In this document: positions 6,337-14,068 of the stretch, piece after piece | Layout: each line of letters opens with the position of its first letter | How positions within the stretch are numbered: position 1 is the first letter of the stretch | NCBI GenBank assembly: GCA_013694835.1 | Contig: JACDBP010000061.1 | Location: 1-14,344, forward strand | Length of the DNA: 14,344 nucleotides | Direction of reading: 5' to 3' | Source of the DNA: Chloroflexota bacterium | GTDB taxonomy: Bacteria > Chloroflexota > Limnocylindria > Limnocylindrales > CSP1-4 | Program-made: the position numbers and the translations under genes | The notes under the pieces: model-generated | Databases searched by the model: none | The model's input: the letters and a program-made list of their open reading frames with translations, nothing else | What the model was told of the DNA's origin: nothing

Positions 6337-8388
6337 TCAGGCGGCCGGGTCGGGGAGCGACGCAACGGCCGACCGTCGTCGCCGTCGCTCCGACCGCCCG
6401 GCGGGGCTGCTCCCGGCGGGACGGGCGGGGAGCTCCACGACGCTGGACAGGTGCGGGTATGCCGCCGTCAGGTGGGGGAACGCCATCGCCTCGATAAAGT
6501 GCTGCTGGAAGCGCGGCTCGACCGCGGTCTCGATCTTCTCCACCCGGCGGGCCACGCCCTCGATCTCGCGTCGGGCCGCGCGCGACAGCAGCGCGATGAG
6601 TGCGCCGGTCCCGGCCGCATTCCCGGCAGATCTGACGTGCTCCAGGTCGCAGTCCGGGATAAGCCCGAGAACCATCGCGTGGATGGGGTCGATCTGGCTT
6701 CCGAAGGCTCCTGCGAAGCGGATCTCATCGACCGTTTCGATGCCCAGGTGGTCCATCAGCAGCCGAGCCCCCGCATACAGCGCCGCCTTCGCGAGCTGGA
6801 TGGCCCGGACATCGTTCTGGGTCACGACGATACGCGGCCGGCCGGCAGCCGAGCCATCGTGGAGGACGTACGTGAAGGTCCGGCCGTCGGCGATGACGCG
6901 CGGCGAGCGGCCGACGAGCGCCCCGTCGATGACACCGTCCGCCGTGACGACGCCGGCGAGGAACAGCTCCGCAACGACCTCGACGATCCCGGAGCCGCAG
7001 ATCCCGGTCACGCCGGTCGCGCGGCTGGCTTCCGCGAATCCCGCTTCGTCCGACCAGGTATCCGAACCGATCACCCTGAACCGCGGCTCGAGGGTGTCGC
7101 GGTCGATCCGGACGCGCTCCATGGCGCCCGGCGCCGCCCGCTGCCCGCCGCTGATCTGCGCTCCCTCGAAGGCAGGGCCGGTCGGGCTCGAGGCAGCGAG
7201 CAGACGAGCGCGGTTTCCGAGCACGATCTCCGCGTTCGTGCCGACGTCCACGACGAGGCTGACGACCTCGCGCGCGTGTGGCGTCTCGGCGAGGATGACG
7301 CCCGCCGTGTCGGCGCCGACGTGGCCGGCGATGCATGGCAGCACGTAGACGCGCCCGCCGGGATGGATCCTCAGCTCGAGCTCAGCCGCACGGACGTGGA
7401 CCGCCCGATCCGTGGCGAGGGCGAAGGGGGCGGACCCGAGCGGGATGGGGTCGATCCCCAGCAGCAGGTGATGCATGATCGGGTTGCCGACGATCGCGAG
7501 TTCCAGGATGTCGCCGCGTTTGATCGCCGCCTTTGCAGCGAGCCCGGCCAGCAGGCCGTTGAGTGCCGTGCGCACGGCCGCCGTCATCTCGGCGGCACCG
7601 CCGGGATGCATCATCGCGTACGAGACGCGGCTCATCAGGTCCTCGCCGAACCGGATCTGCGGGTTCATCACGCCGTTCGAGGCGAGGATGGCGCCGTCGG
7701 ACAGGTCTGCCAGATGTCCCGCGATCGTCGTCGAGCCGACATCGATCGCGACCCCGTAGGTCTTCTCGTGCAGGCCCGGCCAGACGGCGCTGATCGCCCG
7801 CCCGTCGTGGACCGCCACGGTGACCGCCCACCTGCCGACCTCCAGCGCGGGTTGCAGCGCCCGGATGACCTGGAGGTCCGTCTCGAGGTCGATCAGTCCC
7901 CACTCCGCCTCGAGGGCCTGCTGGAGGCGCACGAGGTCGCCTGACGGCGAGGCGAGCTCCGGCGGAGCGACCTGGACGTAGTAGAGCCGGACGACCGGGT
8001 CGATGTGGAAGTCGCGGAAGTCGAGGTCCTTGCGGACCACCTGCCGGTAGACCTGGCTCTCCGGCGGGACGTCGATGACGGCATCCCCACGGAGATGCGC
8101 GACGCACGAGAGCCGGCGGCCGGGCTCGAGACCGCGTTCCTTCCGGTACTCCGACTCGGCAGGGGAGACGGGCGACAGGTGCTCCGATCGCGACTCGATC
8201 CCGTGCTTGGCGAAGCTGCCGACGCTCTGCTGGACCTGGCAACGACCGCAGATGCCGCGCCCGCCACAGACCGCGTCGATGTCGACACCGAGCGCGCGCG
8301 ACGCGTCGAGGATGGTCGTGCCCGCCGGGAACCGGCCGCGCCTGCCCGACGGCGTGAAGATGACGAGTGGCTCGGCGGCTGTGGTCAT
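6337..8388 (-). CDS. Reductive activator of corrinoid proteins (RACo-type, 2Fe-2S plus ASKHA ATPase domain)
   Basis: RACo proteins use ATP to push an electron onto inactive Co(II) corrinoid and return it to Co(I). I use ATG 8388, 13 bases after the upstream stop; an earlier in-frame start at 8460 would overlap the previous gene by 59 bases and add an unrelated tail. The protein is 683 aa. A plant-type ferredoxin domain occupies about residues 8-100, with Cys41, Cys47 and Cys50 (CGGRGICGRC) and Cys95 (LSCVA). A middle RACo domain follows to about 215. The large ASKHA/DUF4445 part begins at YGVAIDVGSTTIAGHL (phosphate-1 loop) and contains VVDVGTNAEIVLGNR (second phosphate loop), GSGIVEV and FAGAFGSQIDP. 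The C-terminus has an Arg-rich, low-complexity extension. Its partner should be the corrinoid protein encoded five genes upstream. Confidence 0.93.
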   Translation of the reverse strand: MTTAAEPLVIFTPSGRRGRFPAGTTILDASRALGVDIDAVCGGRGICGRCQVQQSVGSFAKHGIESRSEHLSPVSPAESEYRKERGLEPGRRLSCVAHLRGDAVIDVPPESQVYRQVVRKDLDFRDFHIDPVVRLYYVQVAPPELASPSGDLVRLQQALEAEWGLIDLETDLQVIRALQPALEVGRWAVTVAVHDGRAISAVWPGLHEKTYGVAIDVGSTTIAGHLADLSDGAILASNGVMNPQIRFGEDLMSRVSYAMMHPGGAAEMTAAVRTALNGLLAGLAAKAAIKRGDILELAIVGNPIMHHLLLGIDPIPLGSAPFALATDRAVHVRAAELELRIHPGGRVYVLPCIAGHVGADTAGVILAETPHAREVVSLVVDVGTNAEIVLGNRARLLAASSPTGPAFEGAQISGGQRAAPGAMERVRIDRDTLEPRFRVIGSDTWSDEAGFAEASRATGVTGICGSGIVEVVAELFLAGVVTADGVIDGALVGRSPRVIADGRTFTYVLHDGSAAGRPRIVVTQNDVRAIQLAKAALYAGARLLMDHLGIETVDEIRFAGAFGSQIDPIHAMVLGLIPDCDLEHVRSAGNAAGTGALIALLSRAARREIEGVARRVEKIETAVEPRFQQHFIEAMAFPHLTAAYPHLSSVVELPARPAGSSPAGRSERRRRRSAVASLPDPAA

Positions 8389-8401
8389 CGGGGAGTCGCG
8401 C

Positions 8402-9310
8402 TCACCCCGGAGGGGGCTGCGAGGCCCGGCGCCGGTTGATGCGCCGGCCCTGCTCGCCATCGACCGGGACGCTCCGGAAGGTGCGGATCCAGCGCCCGGC
8501 GTCCCGGTCGTTGCCCATCAGGACATCGCCGGCCATGACCGCATGGCGGACGCCCTCCGCCAGCGGGTTCGTGATCGCCGACGTCAGACCGCTCGCCATC
8601 GCCATCGCCAGGTACGTGCCGTTGATCAACTCGCGGCTCGGCAGGCCGAAGCTGACGTTCGATGCCCCACAGGTCGAGTTGACCTTGAGCTCGTCGCGCA
8701 GCCGCCCGAGGATCCGGAAGACCTGCCGGCCGGCCGTCGGCAGCGCGCCGATGGGCATCAGCAGCGGATCGACCACGATGTCCTCGCGCGGGATCCCGTG
8801 GTCCGAGGCTCGCTCCACGATCCGTTTGGCGACGGCGAATCGGACGTCCGGGTCCTCGCTGATGCCGGTCTCGTCGTTGCTGATCGCGACGACGGCCGCG
8901 CCGTACTTCTTCACCAGCGGCAGGACTCGCTCCAGGCGCTCCTCCTCGCCGGTCACCGAGTTGACGAGGGCCCTTCCCCGGTACACCGCGAGCCCCGCCT
9001 CGAGTGCCTCGACGATGGAGCTGTCGATCGAAAGTGGCACGTCCGTCAGCGACTGGACGAGCTGGATGGTCCTCGCCAGGATCGCCGGCTCGTCGGCGAG
9101 CGGGATCCCCGCATTCACGTCGAGCATGTGGGCGCCGGCCTCGACCTGGGCGATCGTGTCGCGCTCGACGCGCGAGAAGTCGCCGGCCTTCATCTCCTCA
9201 GCGAGGAGCTTGCGGCCGGTCGGATTGATCCGTTCGCCGATGATCACGAAGGGCCGGTCGTCGCCGATCACGACCTCGCGGGTGGCGGATGCGATCACGG
9301 TCCGGGTCAC
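8402..9310 (-). CDS. Methyltetrahydrofolate:corrinoid methyltransferase (pterin-binding, AcsE/MtrH-like)
   Basis: It moves a methyl group between the corrinoid protein's cobalt and N5 of THF. It is 302 aa, a pterin-binding (DHPS-like) TIM barrel, longer than the ~262 aa AcsE. Diagnostic segments are GERINPTGRK (about 25-34), MLDVNAG (about 62-68), LSIDSS (about 92-97), ISNDETG, VVDPLLMPIG and ASNVSFGLP (about 217-225), the last matching the pterin-binding SNVSFGLP of AcsE. Start is GTG 9310-9308, overlapping the previous stop by four bases (GTGA), so it is translationally coupled. Its place between the corrinoid protein and MetF gives the direction of flow: corrinoid to THF to MetF. Cobalamin-dependent methionine synthase is excluded because there are no homocysteine, activation or fused B12 domains. 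Confidence 0.93.
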   Translation of the reverse strand: MTRTVIASATREVVIGDDRPFVIIGERINPTGRKLLAEEMKAGDFSRVERDTIAQVEAGAHMLDVNAGIPLADEPAILARTIQLVQSLTDVPLSIDSSIVEALEAGLAVYRGRALVNSVTGEEERLERVLPLVKKYGAAVVAISNDETGISEDPDVRFAVAKRIVERASDHGIPREDIVVDPLLMPIGALPTAGRQVFRILGRLRDELKVNSTCGASNVSFGLPSRELINGTYLAMAMASGLTSAITNPLAEGVRHAVMAGDVLMGNDRDAGRWIRTFRSVPVDGEQGRRINRRRASQPPPG

Positions 9311-9657
9311 GGCGCAGCCCTTCGGGCCGCCGTCTCGTCATGTGCCGGCGGGAACGTCGATCCGCCCTCGACCCCGCCGGAGATGATGAGCTCGGCCAGT
9401 CGGTGCTTCGGGTAGTCCGTTTCGAGCCGATCTGCCTCCGCGCGCACCTCCGCCTCGATGTCGTCGCCGCATGCCCGCTGGACCTTGCGCCACTCCTCGA
9501 TGTAGTCGTTGTAGGCCCGCTTCCCGGCGCGGCTGGCGGCCTTGTCGATGGCGATCTGGAAGCGCGGATGGAGGACCAGCTTGCTCGATCGCCGGCCGTC
9601 GCGGCCCAGTACCTGGGCCGGGATGTCACGCCAGAGGATGACGCTGAGCGTGGCCAT
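9307..9657 (-). CDS. Small conserved 'virulence factor' family protein (PF13769-type) of corrinoid operons
   Basis: 116 aa, no signal peptide or membrane segment. It begins MATLSVILWRDIPAQVLG and contains an Arg/Lys-rich helical segment (residues about 22-60, including HPRFQIAIDKAA and YNDYIEEWRK), then an acidic helix and SGGVEGGSTFPP near the end. I recognise it as the small protein often annotated 'virulence factor' that accompanies DUF1638, a corrinoid protein and a methyl-THF methyltransferase. The name says nothing about function here. It starts three bases after the DUF1638 stop and overlaps the methyltransferase start by four bases, so it is tightly co-expressed with both. A role in assembling or guarding the corrinoid methyl-transfer complex is inference only. 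Confidence 0.8.
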   Translation of the reverse strand: MATLSVILWRDIPAQVLGRDGRRSSKLVLHPRFQIAIDKAASRAGKRAYNDYIEEWRKVQRACGDDIEAEVRAEADRLETDYPKHRLAELIISGGVEGGSTFPPAHDETAARRAAP

Positions 9658-9660
9658 CGC

Positions 9661-10306
9661 TCAGGTAGCCGCCAGCACCGAGGCCCGTGGTGCAACCACC
9701 GCCACGGCTGCAGCGATCGACGATGCGAGCTCGCCGTGTCCCGTGTGGCGGTGCTCGAACGCCAGCCCCAGACGGTCCGCGGCGCGACGCGCCAGCAGGA
9801 GCAGATCGGCGTCACCCGTCTGGGACAGGTACACGACGCGGTGGTAGTTGCCGAAGTACATCGGCTGCAGCTCCGGGTGCCGATCGATGCCGAGTCCCCG
9901 GATCACGAGCCGCTCGAAATTGCGGGCCAGGAAGTCGGTCAGCCAGAAGGTCGCCGGCTCCTCGTCCGCGAGCCGAGCGAAGTCCCTGCGGCCGGCGAAG
10001 ACCTCGTAGCAGTGCGCACCGGGAAGCCGCTCGACACCCTCGTCCTCGAGGACGCGGTCGAGGAGCCCGCCGGTGCCGCAGTCGGCATAGGCGACGAAGA
10101 TGCTCGCGTACCGGCCGGCCGCACGACCCGCATGGATCCTCTGCCGGACTGCCTCGGGGATGCCCCCAGGGCGGTTGTGCAGCGACGGCGGAAGGCACGT
10201 CACGTCCACGTCGGGGAGCGGCTTCGTCAGCTCCACGAGCTCGCGCGCGAGTGCGCCACAGCCGATGACGAGGACGCGCGGTCTGACGGCGACCAGAGCA
10301 GCAGAG

Positions 10307-10320
<14 letters not shown>
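9661..10320 (-). CDS. DUF1638 family protein of corrinoid operons
   Basis: 219 aa, cytosolic, function unknown. Family-typical elements are VLVIGCGALARELVEL (residues about 16-31), CLPPSLHNRPGGIPEAV (about 42-58), YADCGTGG (about 78-85), PGAHCYEVFAGRRDFARL (about 100-117) and a final NYHRVVYLSQTGD before a helical C-terminus. The conserved Cys and His residues (GCGAL, LHNRP, DCGTGG, HCYE) could make a metal or cofactor site; this is inference. The start GTG 10320 overlaps the corrinoid gene's end by 14 bases. From memory, DUF1638 genes are recurrent neighbours of MttB-type methyltransferases, corrinoid proteins and RACo in both anaerobes and aerobic proteobacteria, which ties it to corrinoid-dependent demethylation rather than to general metabolism. 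Confidence 0.88.
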
Positions 10321-11002
<682 letters not shown>

Positions 11003-11028
11003 GTGCGTGCTCCCACTGGCTCCATTGC

Positions 11029-11063
11029 GTTCCACGATGCGGCACGATGCCATATCATGGAAC
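11029..11063. promoter_or_regulatory. Inverted repeat GTTCCA...TGGAAC between iclR and the corrinoid operon
   Basis: GTTCCA (11029-11034) and TGGAAC (11058-11063) form perfect 6-bp inverted arms 23 bases apart. The arms resemble the TGGAA/TTCCA half-sites of E. coli IclR. The right arm touches a TATCAT hexamer (11053-11058) that could be the -10 of the plus-strand iclR gene. A second small palindrome, CCAT-ATC-ATGG, covers 11050-11060. This 92-base divergent region is the natural control point for both the regulator and the seven-gene operon. Confidence 0.4.
11033..11050. repeat. Tandem direct repeat CACGATGC with 10-bp period
   Basis: CACGATGC occurs at 11033-11040 and again at 11043-11050, separated by GG. 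The period of 10 bp equals about one helical turn, so two protein subunits could bind the same DNA face. It lies inside the larger GTTCCA/TGGAAC inverted repeat. A regulatory role is inferred from position. Confidence 0.45.
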
Positions 11064-11094
11064 TCTGTCACGACTCTAGCCGAGGAAGGCCTGC

Positions 11095-11847
11095 ATGTCG
11101 AGGGTCCAAGCGATCGAACGAGCGTTTGCCGTGATGTCGGCGCTGGCCGATGGACCGATGGGCGTCACGGAGATGGCCGGACGGGTGGACCTGCCGAAGA
11201 GCACGGCCGCTCGGCTGCTGGCGTCCCTCGCTCGCGAGGGCGCCGTCGAACAGATTCCGGGCGACACGCGCTACCGACTCGGCGCCCGGATCGTCTCGCT
11301 GGCCGCCGGCATCGTGCCGACCCGCAGCCTGGTCGCGCTCGCCCGTCCCGTGCTCGTGGAGCTGGCGTCGGCAGTCGGCGAGGCCGCCGGGCTGTCCGTC
11401 CTCGACGGCTTCGTCGTCCATTACATCGACCAGGTCGACACGGCGCACCAGGTGCTCGTCCGTGACTGGACCGGCAGCCGCCTCCCGATCCACGCCGTGT
11501 CCTCCGGGCAGGTGTTCCTCGCGCACATGGCGCCGTCCGCCGTGGACCGCTTCCTGGTGGACCCGCTCGAACGTTTCACGCCGCGGACCCTGGTGGACCC
11601 GTCGGCGCTGTGGGAGCGGCTTCGCCAGATCCAGCTGGACGGCTACGTCTGGGGCCGCGACGAGTTCGCCGATGGCATCAATGCCGTGGCCGCGCCGATC
11701 CCGGACGCTGCCGGCAACGTGACCGCAGCGGTCCACGTGCACGGTCCCGCGTACCGCTTTCCGGCGGCGGGTGCTGAGACTGGGATCGCCCACGAGGTGC
11801 TGGGCGCTGCCGCTCGGATCTCTGGCCGTCTGCGGCAGGAGCCCTGA
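11095..11847 (+). CDS. IclR-family transcriptional regulator of the corrinoid/C1 operon
   Basis: 250 aa, standard IclR length. The N-terminal winged helix-turn-helix (about 1-65) shows the recognition helix LPKSTAARLLASLAREG and the wing DTRYRLGARI. The effector-binding domain runs from about 75 to 245, with AVSSGQVFLAHMA, GYVWGRDEFADGINAVAAPI and NVTAAVHVHGPAYRF. The start ATG 11095 has GAGGAAGG five bases upstream. It is transcribed away from the corrinoid operon across a short repeat-bearing region, the classical arrangement of a local regulator. The ligand is probably a methylated substrate or a pathway intermediate, but the sequence does not show which. It differs clearly from the other IclR protein at 1270-2091, so the two are not recent duplicates. 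Confidence 0.92.
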   Translation: MSRVQAIERAFAVMSALADGPMGVTEMAGRVDLPKSTAARLLASLAREGAVEQIPGDTRYRLGARIVSLAAGIVPTRSLVALARPVLVELASAVGEAAGLSVLDGFVVHYIDQVDTAHQVLVRDWTGSRLPIHAVSSGQVFLAHMAPSAVDRFLVDPLERFTPRTLVDPSALWERLRQIQLDGYVWGRDEFADGINAVAAPIPDAAGNVTAAVHVHGPAYRFPAAGAETGIAHEVLGAAARISGRLRQEP

Positions 11848-11856
11848 CGCTGGCCC

Positions 11857-12777
11857 TCAGGAGCGAAAGAAGTCGAGCAGTGAGCGGGCCACGTCTGCCG
11901 GTGCGTCCTCCATGCAGAAGTGGCCGGCATCCGGGATGAGCTGGACGTGGCTGCCCGGGATCAGGTCGCCCACGGTGCGGGCCAGCGACGTGTCGAGCCA
12001 GGCATCCTCCGCACCCCAGGCGACGAGCACCGGGATCCCGATCGTCCCGAGCAGCGGCTCGAGCTCGCGGGTGTGCCCCTCGTCGAAGTGGGCGATCTTC
12101 TGGAGGTACGCGGCCTGGCCAGCCACACCCTGCCACCGGCCCTGGTACGCGGTGAAGGCGTCCGGCTCGAAGTCGCGCCTGACGGCGGTCTTGAGGTGCG
12201 CCCTCATCACCTGCTCGAAGATGTGGTTCGGCATGGTCCGGTACACCTCGAGATGTGCCTGGATGTGACGCGTGGTCGGCGTGATCCACGGCGCCAGCAC
12301 GACCGCGTCCAGGAGCGCGATCCGCTGGAAGGAGCGCCCGTGGAGCAGGTGCGTCCGAAGGACGATGGCGCCGCCGATGTCGTGGCCCGCGATGGCCGGC
12401 TCATCAAGTGCCCAGAGATCCAGCAGCTCGACGAGGGTGGCCGCGTGGGTCCTGATCGATACCATGCCGTCGCCCGGAGCCGGGGAATCGCCATAGCCGG
12501 GCAGGTCGAGCACGTAGACCGTGAAGTGCCGCTCGAGTACCGGGACGACGTTGCGCCAGAGATAGGACCAGCTCGGTGTGCCGTGCACGAGCACGACGGG
12601 CGGACCGGTGCCGAACCTGTCCCACGCCACCACGCCACGGGACAGCTCGGCTCGCCGACCAAGGGCCCACTCGATCGGGCGGCCCTCCTCGCCGGGGGGA
12701 ACGTCAGGCGTGGTCGCTCGCCGGTGCCTCGGAGGCCTCTCCCTCCCGTTTGACCGTGTAGGCGTGCGCGCCGGCAC
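11857..12777 (-). CDS. Alpha/beta hydrolase with Asp nucleophile (haloalkane dehalogenase/epoxide hydrolase type)
   Basis: A cytosolic alpha/beta-fold hydrolase, 306 aa from GTG 12777. The oxyanion motif HGTPSW is at residues 65-70 and the nucleophile elbow GHDIGGA at 131-137, with Asp133 in place of Ser. The acid is probably Asp258 (GAEDAWLD) and the base His286 (DAGHF). An Asp nucleophile is typical of haloalkane and haloacetate dehalogenases and epoxide hydrolases, which cleave carbon-halogen or epoxide bonds through an ester intermediate; the substrate is unknown. The start is uncertain. This GTG overlaps the formate dehydrogenase end by 74 bases, and the next in-frame start (GTG 12633) would cut off the WALGRRAELSRG segment, which looks native. 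It is the second gene after formate dehydrogenase and converges on iclR with nine bases between the stops; no terminator hairpin with a T-run is visible. Confidence 0.82.
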   Translation of the reverse strand: MPARTPTRSNGRERPPRHRRATTPDVPPGEEGRPIEWALGRRAELSRGVVAWDRFGTGPPVVLVHGTPSWSYLWRNVVPVLERHFTVYVLDLPGYGDSPAPGDGMVSIRTHAATLVELLDLWALDEPAIAGHDIGGAIVLRTHLLHGRSFQRIALLDAVVLAPWITPTTRHIQAHLEVYRTMPNHIFEQVMRAHLKTAVRRDFEPDAFTAYQGRWQGVAGQAAYLQKIAHFDEGHTRELEPLLGTIGIPVLVAWGAEDAWLDTSLARTVGDLIPGSHVQLIPDAGHFCMEDAPADVARSLLDFFRS

Positions 12778-13486
12778 CTGCCAGCTTGCCGCCGTCGGCG
12801 ATCAGATACTCCTCGCGGATCGGGCGTTCATCGAACCAGCACTCCAGGATCTCACGCGTGCCGGCCGCGTAGCGCGCCTGCGCGGACAGCGAGGAACCGG
12901 AGACGTGGGGCGTCATGCCGTGGTTCGGCATGGACCGCCACGGGTGATCCGCCGGAGCCGGCTGGGGGTACCAGACGTCACCGGCATACCCGGCCAGCTG
13001 GCCGCTCTCCAGGGCCCGTACGATCGCATCGCGGTCGCAGATCTTGCCCCGGGCGGTGTTCACGATGTAGGCACCGCGCTTCATCCTGCCGATCAGCTCG
13101 TCGTTGAACATGTGCTCCGTCTCGGGATGGAGCGGCGCGTTGATGGTGACCACGTCACAGTGCGGGACCATCGATTCGGCGTCGGGATGGAACGTCACGC
13201 CGAGCTCCCGCTCGACGTCCTCCGGCAGCCGGTGCCGGTCCGTGTAATGGAGCCCGACCTCGAACGGCTTGAGGCGTCGAAGGACGGCCGTGCCGATCCG
13301 GCCGGCGGCGACCGTGCCCACCTGCATGCCCTCAAGGTCGTACGACCGACTCACGCAGTCGGCGATGTTCCAGCCGCCCTTCACGACCCACTGGTACGAG
13401 GGGATGTAGTTCCGCACCAGCGACAAGATCATCATCACGACGTGCTCGGACACGCTGATGCTGTTGGAATACGTGACCTCCGCCAC
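12704..13486 (-). CDS. Formate dehydrogenase C-terminal fragment (NAD-binding and catalytic part)
   Basis: If translated independently, the second half could start at GTG 13486-13484 (the Val of TVAEVTYS), giving 260 aa. It holds the whole NAD-binding domain and the catalytic Arg, Gln and His, but lacks most of the formate-binding N-terminal domain. The tail EGEASEAPASDHA overlaps the following hydrolase frame. Confidence 0.6.
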   Translation of the reverse strand: MAEVTYSNSISVSEHVVMMILSLVRNYIPSYQWVVKGGWNIADCVSRSYDLEGMQVGTVAAGRIGTAVLRRLKPFEVGLHYTDRHRLPEDVERELGVTFHPDAESMVPHCDVVTINAPLHPETEHMFNDELIGRMKRGAYIVNTARGKICDRDAIVRALESGQLAGYAGDVWYPQPAPADHPWRSMPNHGMTPHVSGSSLSAQARYAAGTREILECWFDERPIREEYLIADGGKLAGAGAHAYTVKREGEASEAPASDHA

Positions 13487-13902
13487 GGTGATCCCGTGCT
13501 CGATCGCGCCTTCAGGTCGACGTGGTCGGAGCCGATGCCCGCGGTGATCGCAAGCTTCAGCTTGGGCGCCTTGTCGATCCGCTCCGCCGTGAGGTAGGCG
13601 GGCCAGAAGGGCTGGGAGATCACGACGTCGGCGTCGGCGAGCTCTCGCTCGAAGGCGGAATCTGGTCCTTCCTTGTCCGAGGTGACCACGAAGGTGTGGC
13701 CGCGGTCCTCGAGGAAGCGCCGCAGTCCGAGCTCCCCGGAGACGCTGCCCAACAGCTCACCTGGCCTGAAATCGACCCGCTCCGGCGTGGGCGTCGTCTG
13801 GCCGTTGTGGTAGCGCTCGATGGTGGGGACAGAGTCCCGAGCATATGACGTTGGATACCCGTCGACAGGATCGTCGTACAGGACACAGAGGATCTTTGCC
13901 AC
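13435..13902 (-). CDS. Formate dehydrogenase N-terminal fragment (frameshifted tail)
   Basis: Unrepaired, the first frame runs 155 codons. Residues 1-132 are genuine formate dehydrogenase and the last ~23 residues (RSSTGSPWRRSR onward) are out-of-frame translation ending at 13435. On its own it cannot bind NAD. Confidence 0.6.
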   Translation of the reverse strand: MAKILCVLYDDPVDGYPTSYARDSVPTIERYHNGQTTPTPERVDFRPGELLGSVSGELGLRRFLEDRGHTFVVTSDKEGPDSAFERELADADVVISQPFWPAYLTAERIDKAPKLKLAITAGIGSDHVDLKARSSTGSPWRRSRIPTASACPSTS

Positions 13903-13997
13903 GTGTGCTGGCCTCCCTCGCCTCGTCGTCGCGTGTTGACGAGAGCCTACACGGTGGTCATCGCGCCGCGAGACCCGGGCGCGATCGGGGCGCCATG

Positions 13998-14045
13998 GGA
14001 GGTGCCACGGAAGGTGCCACGGAAGGTGCCACAGAAGGCGCCGCA
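13998..14045. repeat. Four tandem copies of a 12-bp repeat in the fdh/folD intergenic region
   Basis: Units are GGAGGTGCCACG, GAAGGTGCCACG, GAAGGTGCCACA and GAAGGCGCCGCA; the middle two differ by one base and the outer ones drift. The block lies in the 166-base space between divergent formate dehydrogenase (start 13902) and folD (start 14069), where no gene is evident. A unit of 12 bp is a multiple of three, but no recognisable protein is encoded across it. It could be a regulator-binding array or replication slippage. Confidence 0.85.
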
Positions 14046-14068
14046 TGGCCCGTGCAACAATCGCGCCG

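Larger units (their letters stand above)
12704..13902 (-). pseudogene. fdh: NAD-dependent formate dehydrogenase, interrupted by a one-base frameshift
   Basis: Soluble metal-free formate dehydrogenase (D-2-hydroxyacid dehydrogenase superfamily), formate + NAD+ to CO2 + NADH. Start is GTG 13902-13900 (VAKILCVLYDDPVDGYP), with GGGAGG nine bases upstream. Reading is normal to Ala132, after which one G appears missing near 13504-13509. Restoring it gives a continuous 399-aa protein, matching the ~400 aa of the Pseudomonas sp. 101 enzyme with the same residue spacing. Family features present across the two frames are ISQPFWPAYLT, TAGIGSDHVDL, TYSNSISVSEHV (substrate Asn), the NAD loop TVAAGRIGTAVL, HYTDRHRLP (NAD-selecting Asp), NTARGK (catalytic Arg), GDVWYPQPAP (catalytic Gln) and MTPHVSGSS (catalytic His). 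All active-site residues survive, so this is either a very young lesion or a sequencing error. Confidence 0.9.

Noticed and set aside
5896..7944. A 682-codon open frame on the plus strand across metF and the RACo gene
   Set aside because: It is antisense to two firmly recognised genes, is Arg/Asp/Gly-rich without domains, and arises from high GC at third positions. The same holds for long antisense frames at 3861-5444 (over fhs), 2349-3602 (over asnB) and 8075-9415.
11043..11071. A longer corrinoid protein starting at GTG 11071
   Set aside because: The extra 23 residues are not family-like, whereas GTG 11002 has a good ribosome site and matches the family start. The extension would also swallow the repeat-bearing control region.
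11843..11861. Possible bidirectional terminator hairpin CCTGA...TCAGG between iclR and the hydrolase gene
   Set aside because: The arms are only 5 bp and are mostly the two opposing TGA stop codons; there is no T-run on either side.
13998..14045. CRISPR array or a short repeat protein encoded by the 12-bp repeats
   Set aside because: Units are directly adjacent without spacers and far too short for CRISPR. The plus- and minus-strand translations (ATEG-like, WHLP-like) are not in frame with folD and belong to no recognisable gene.
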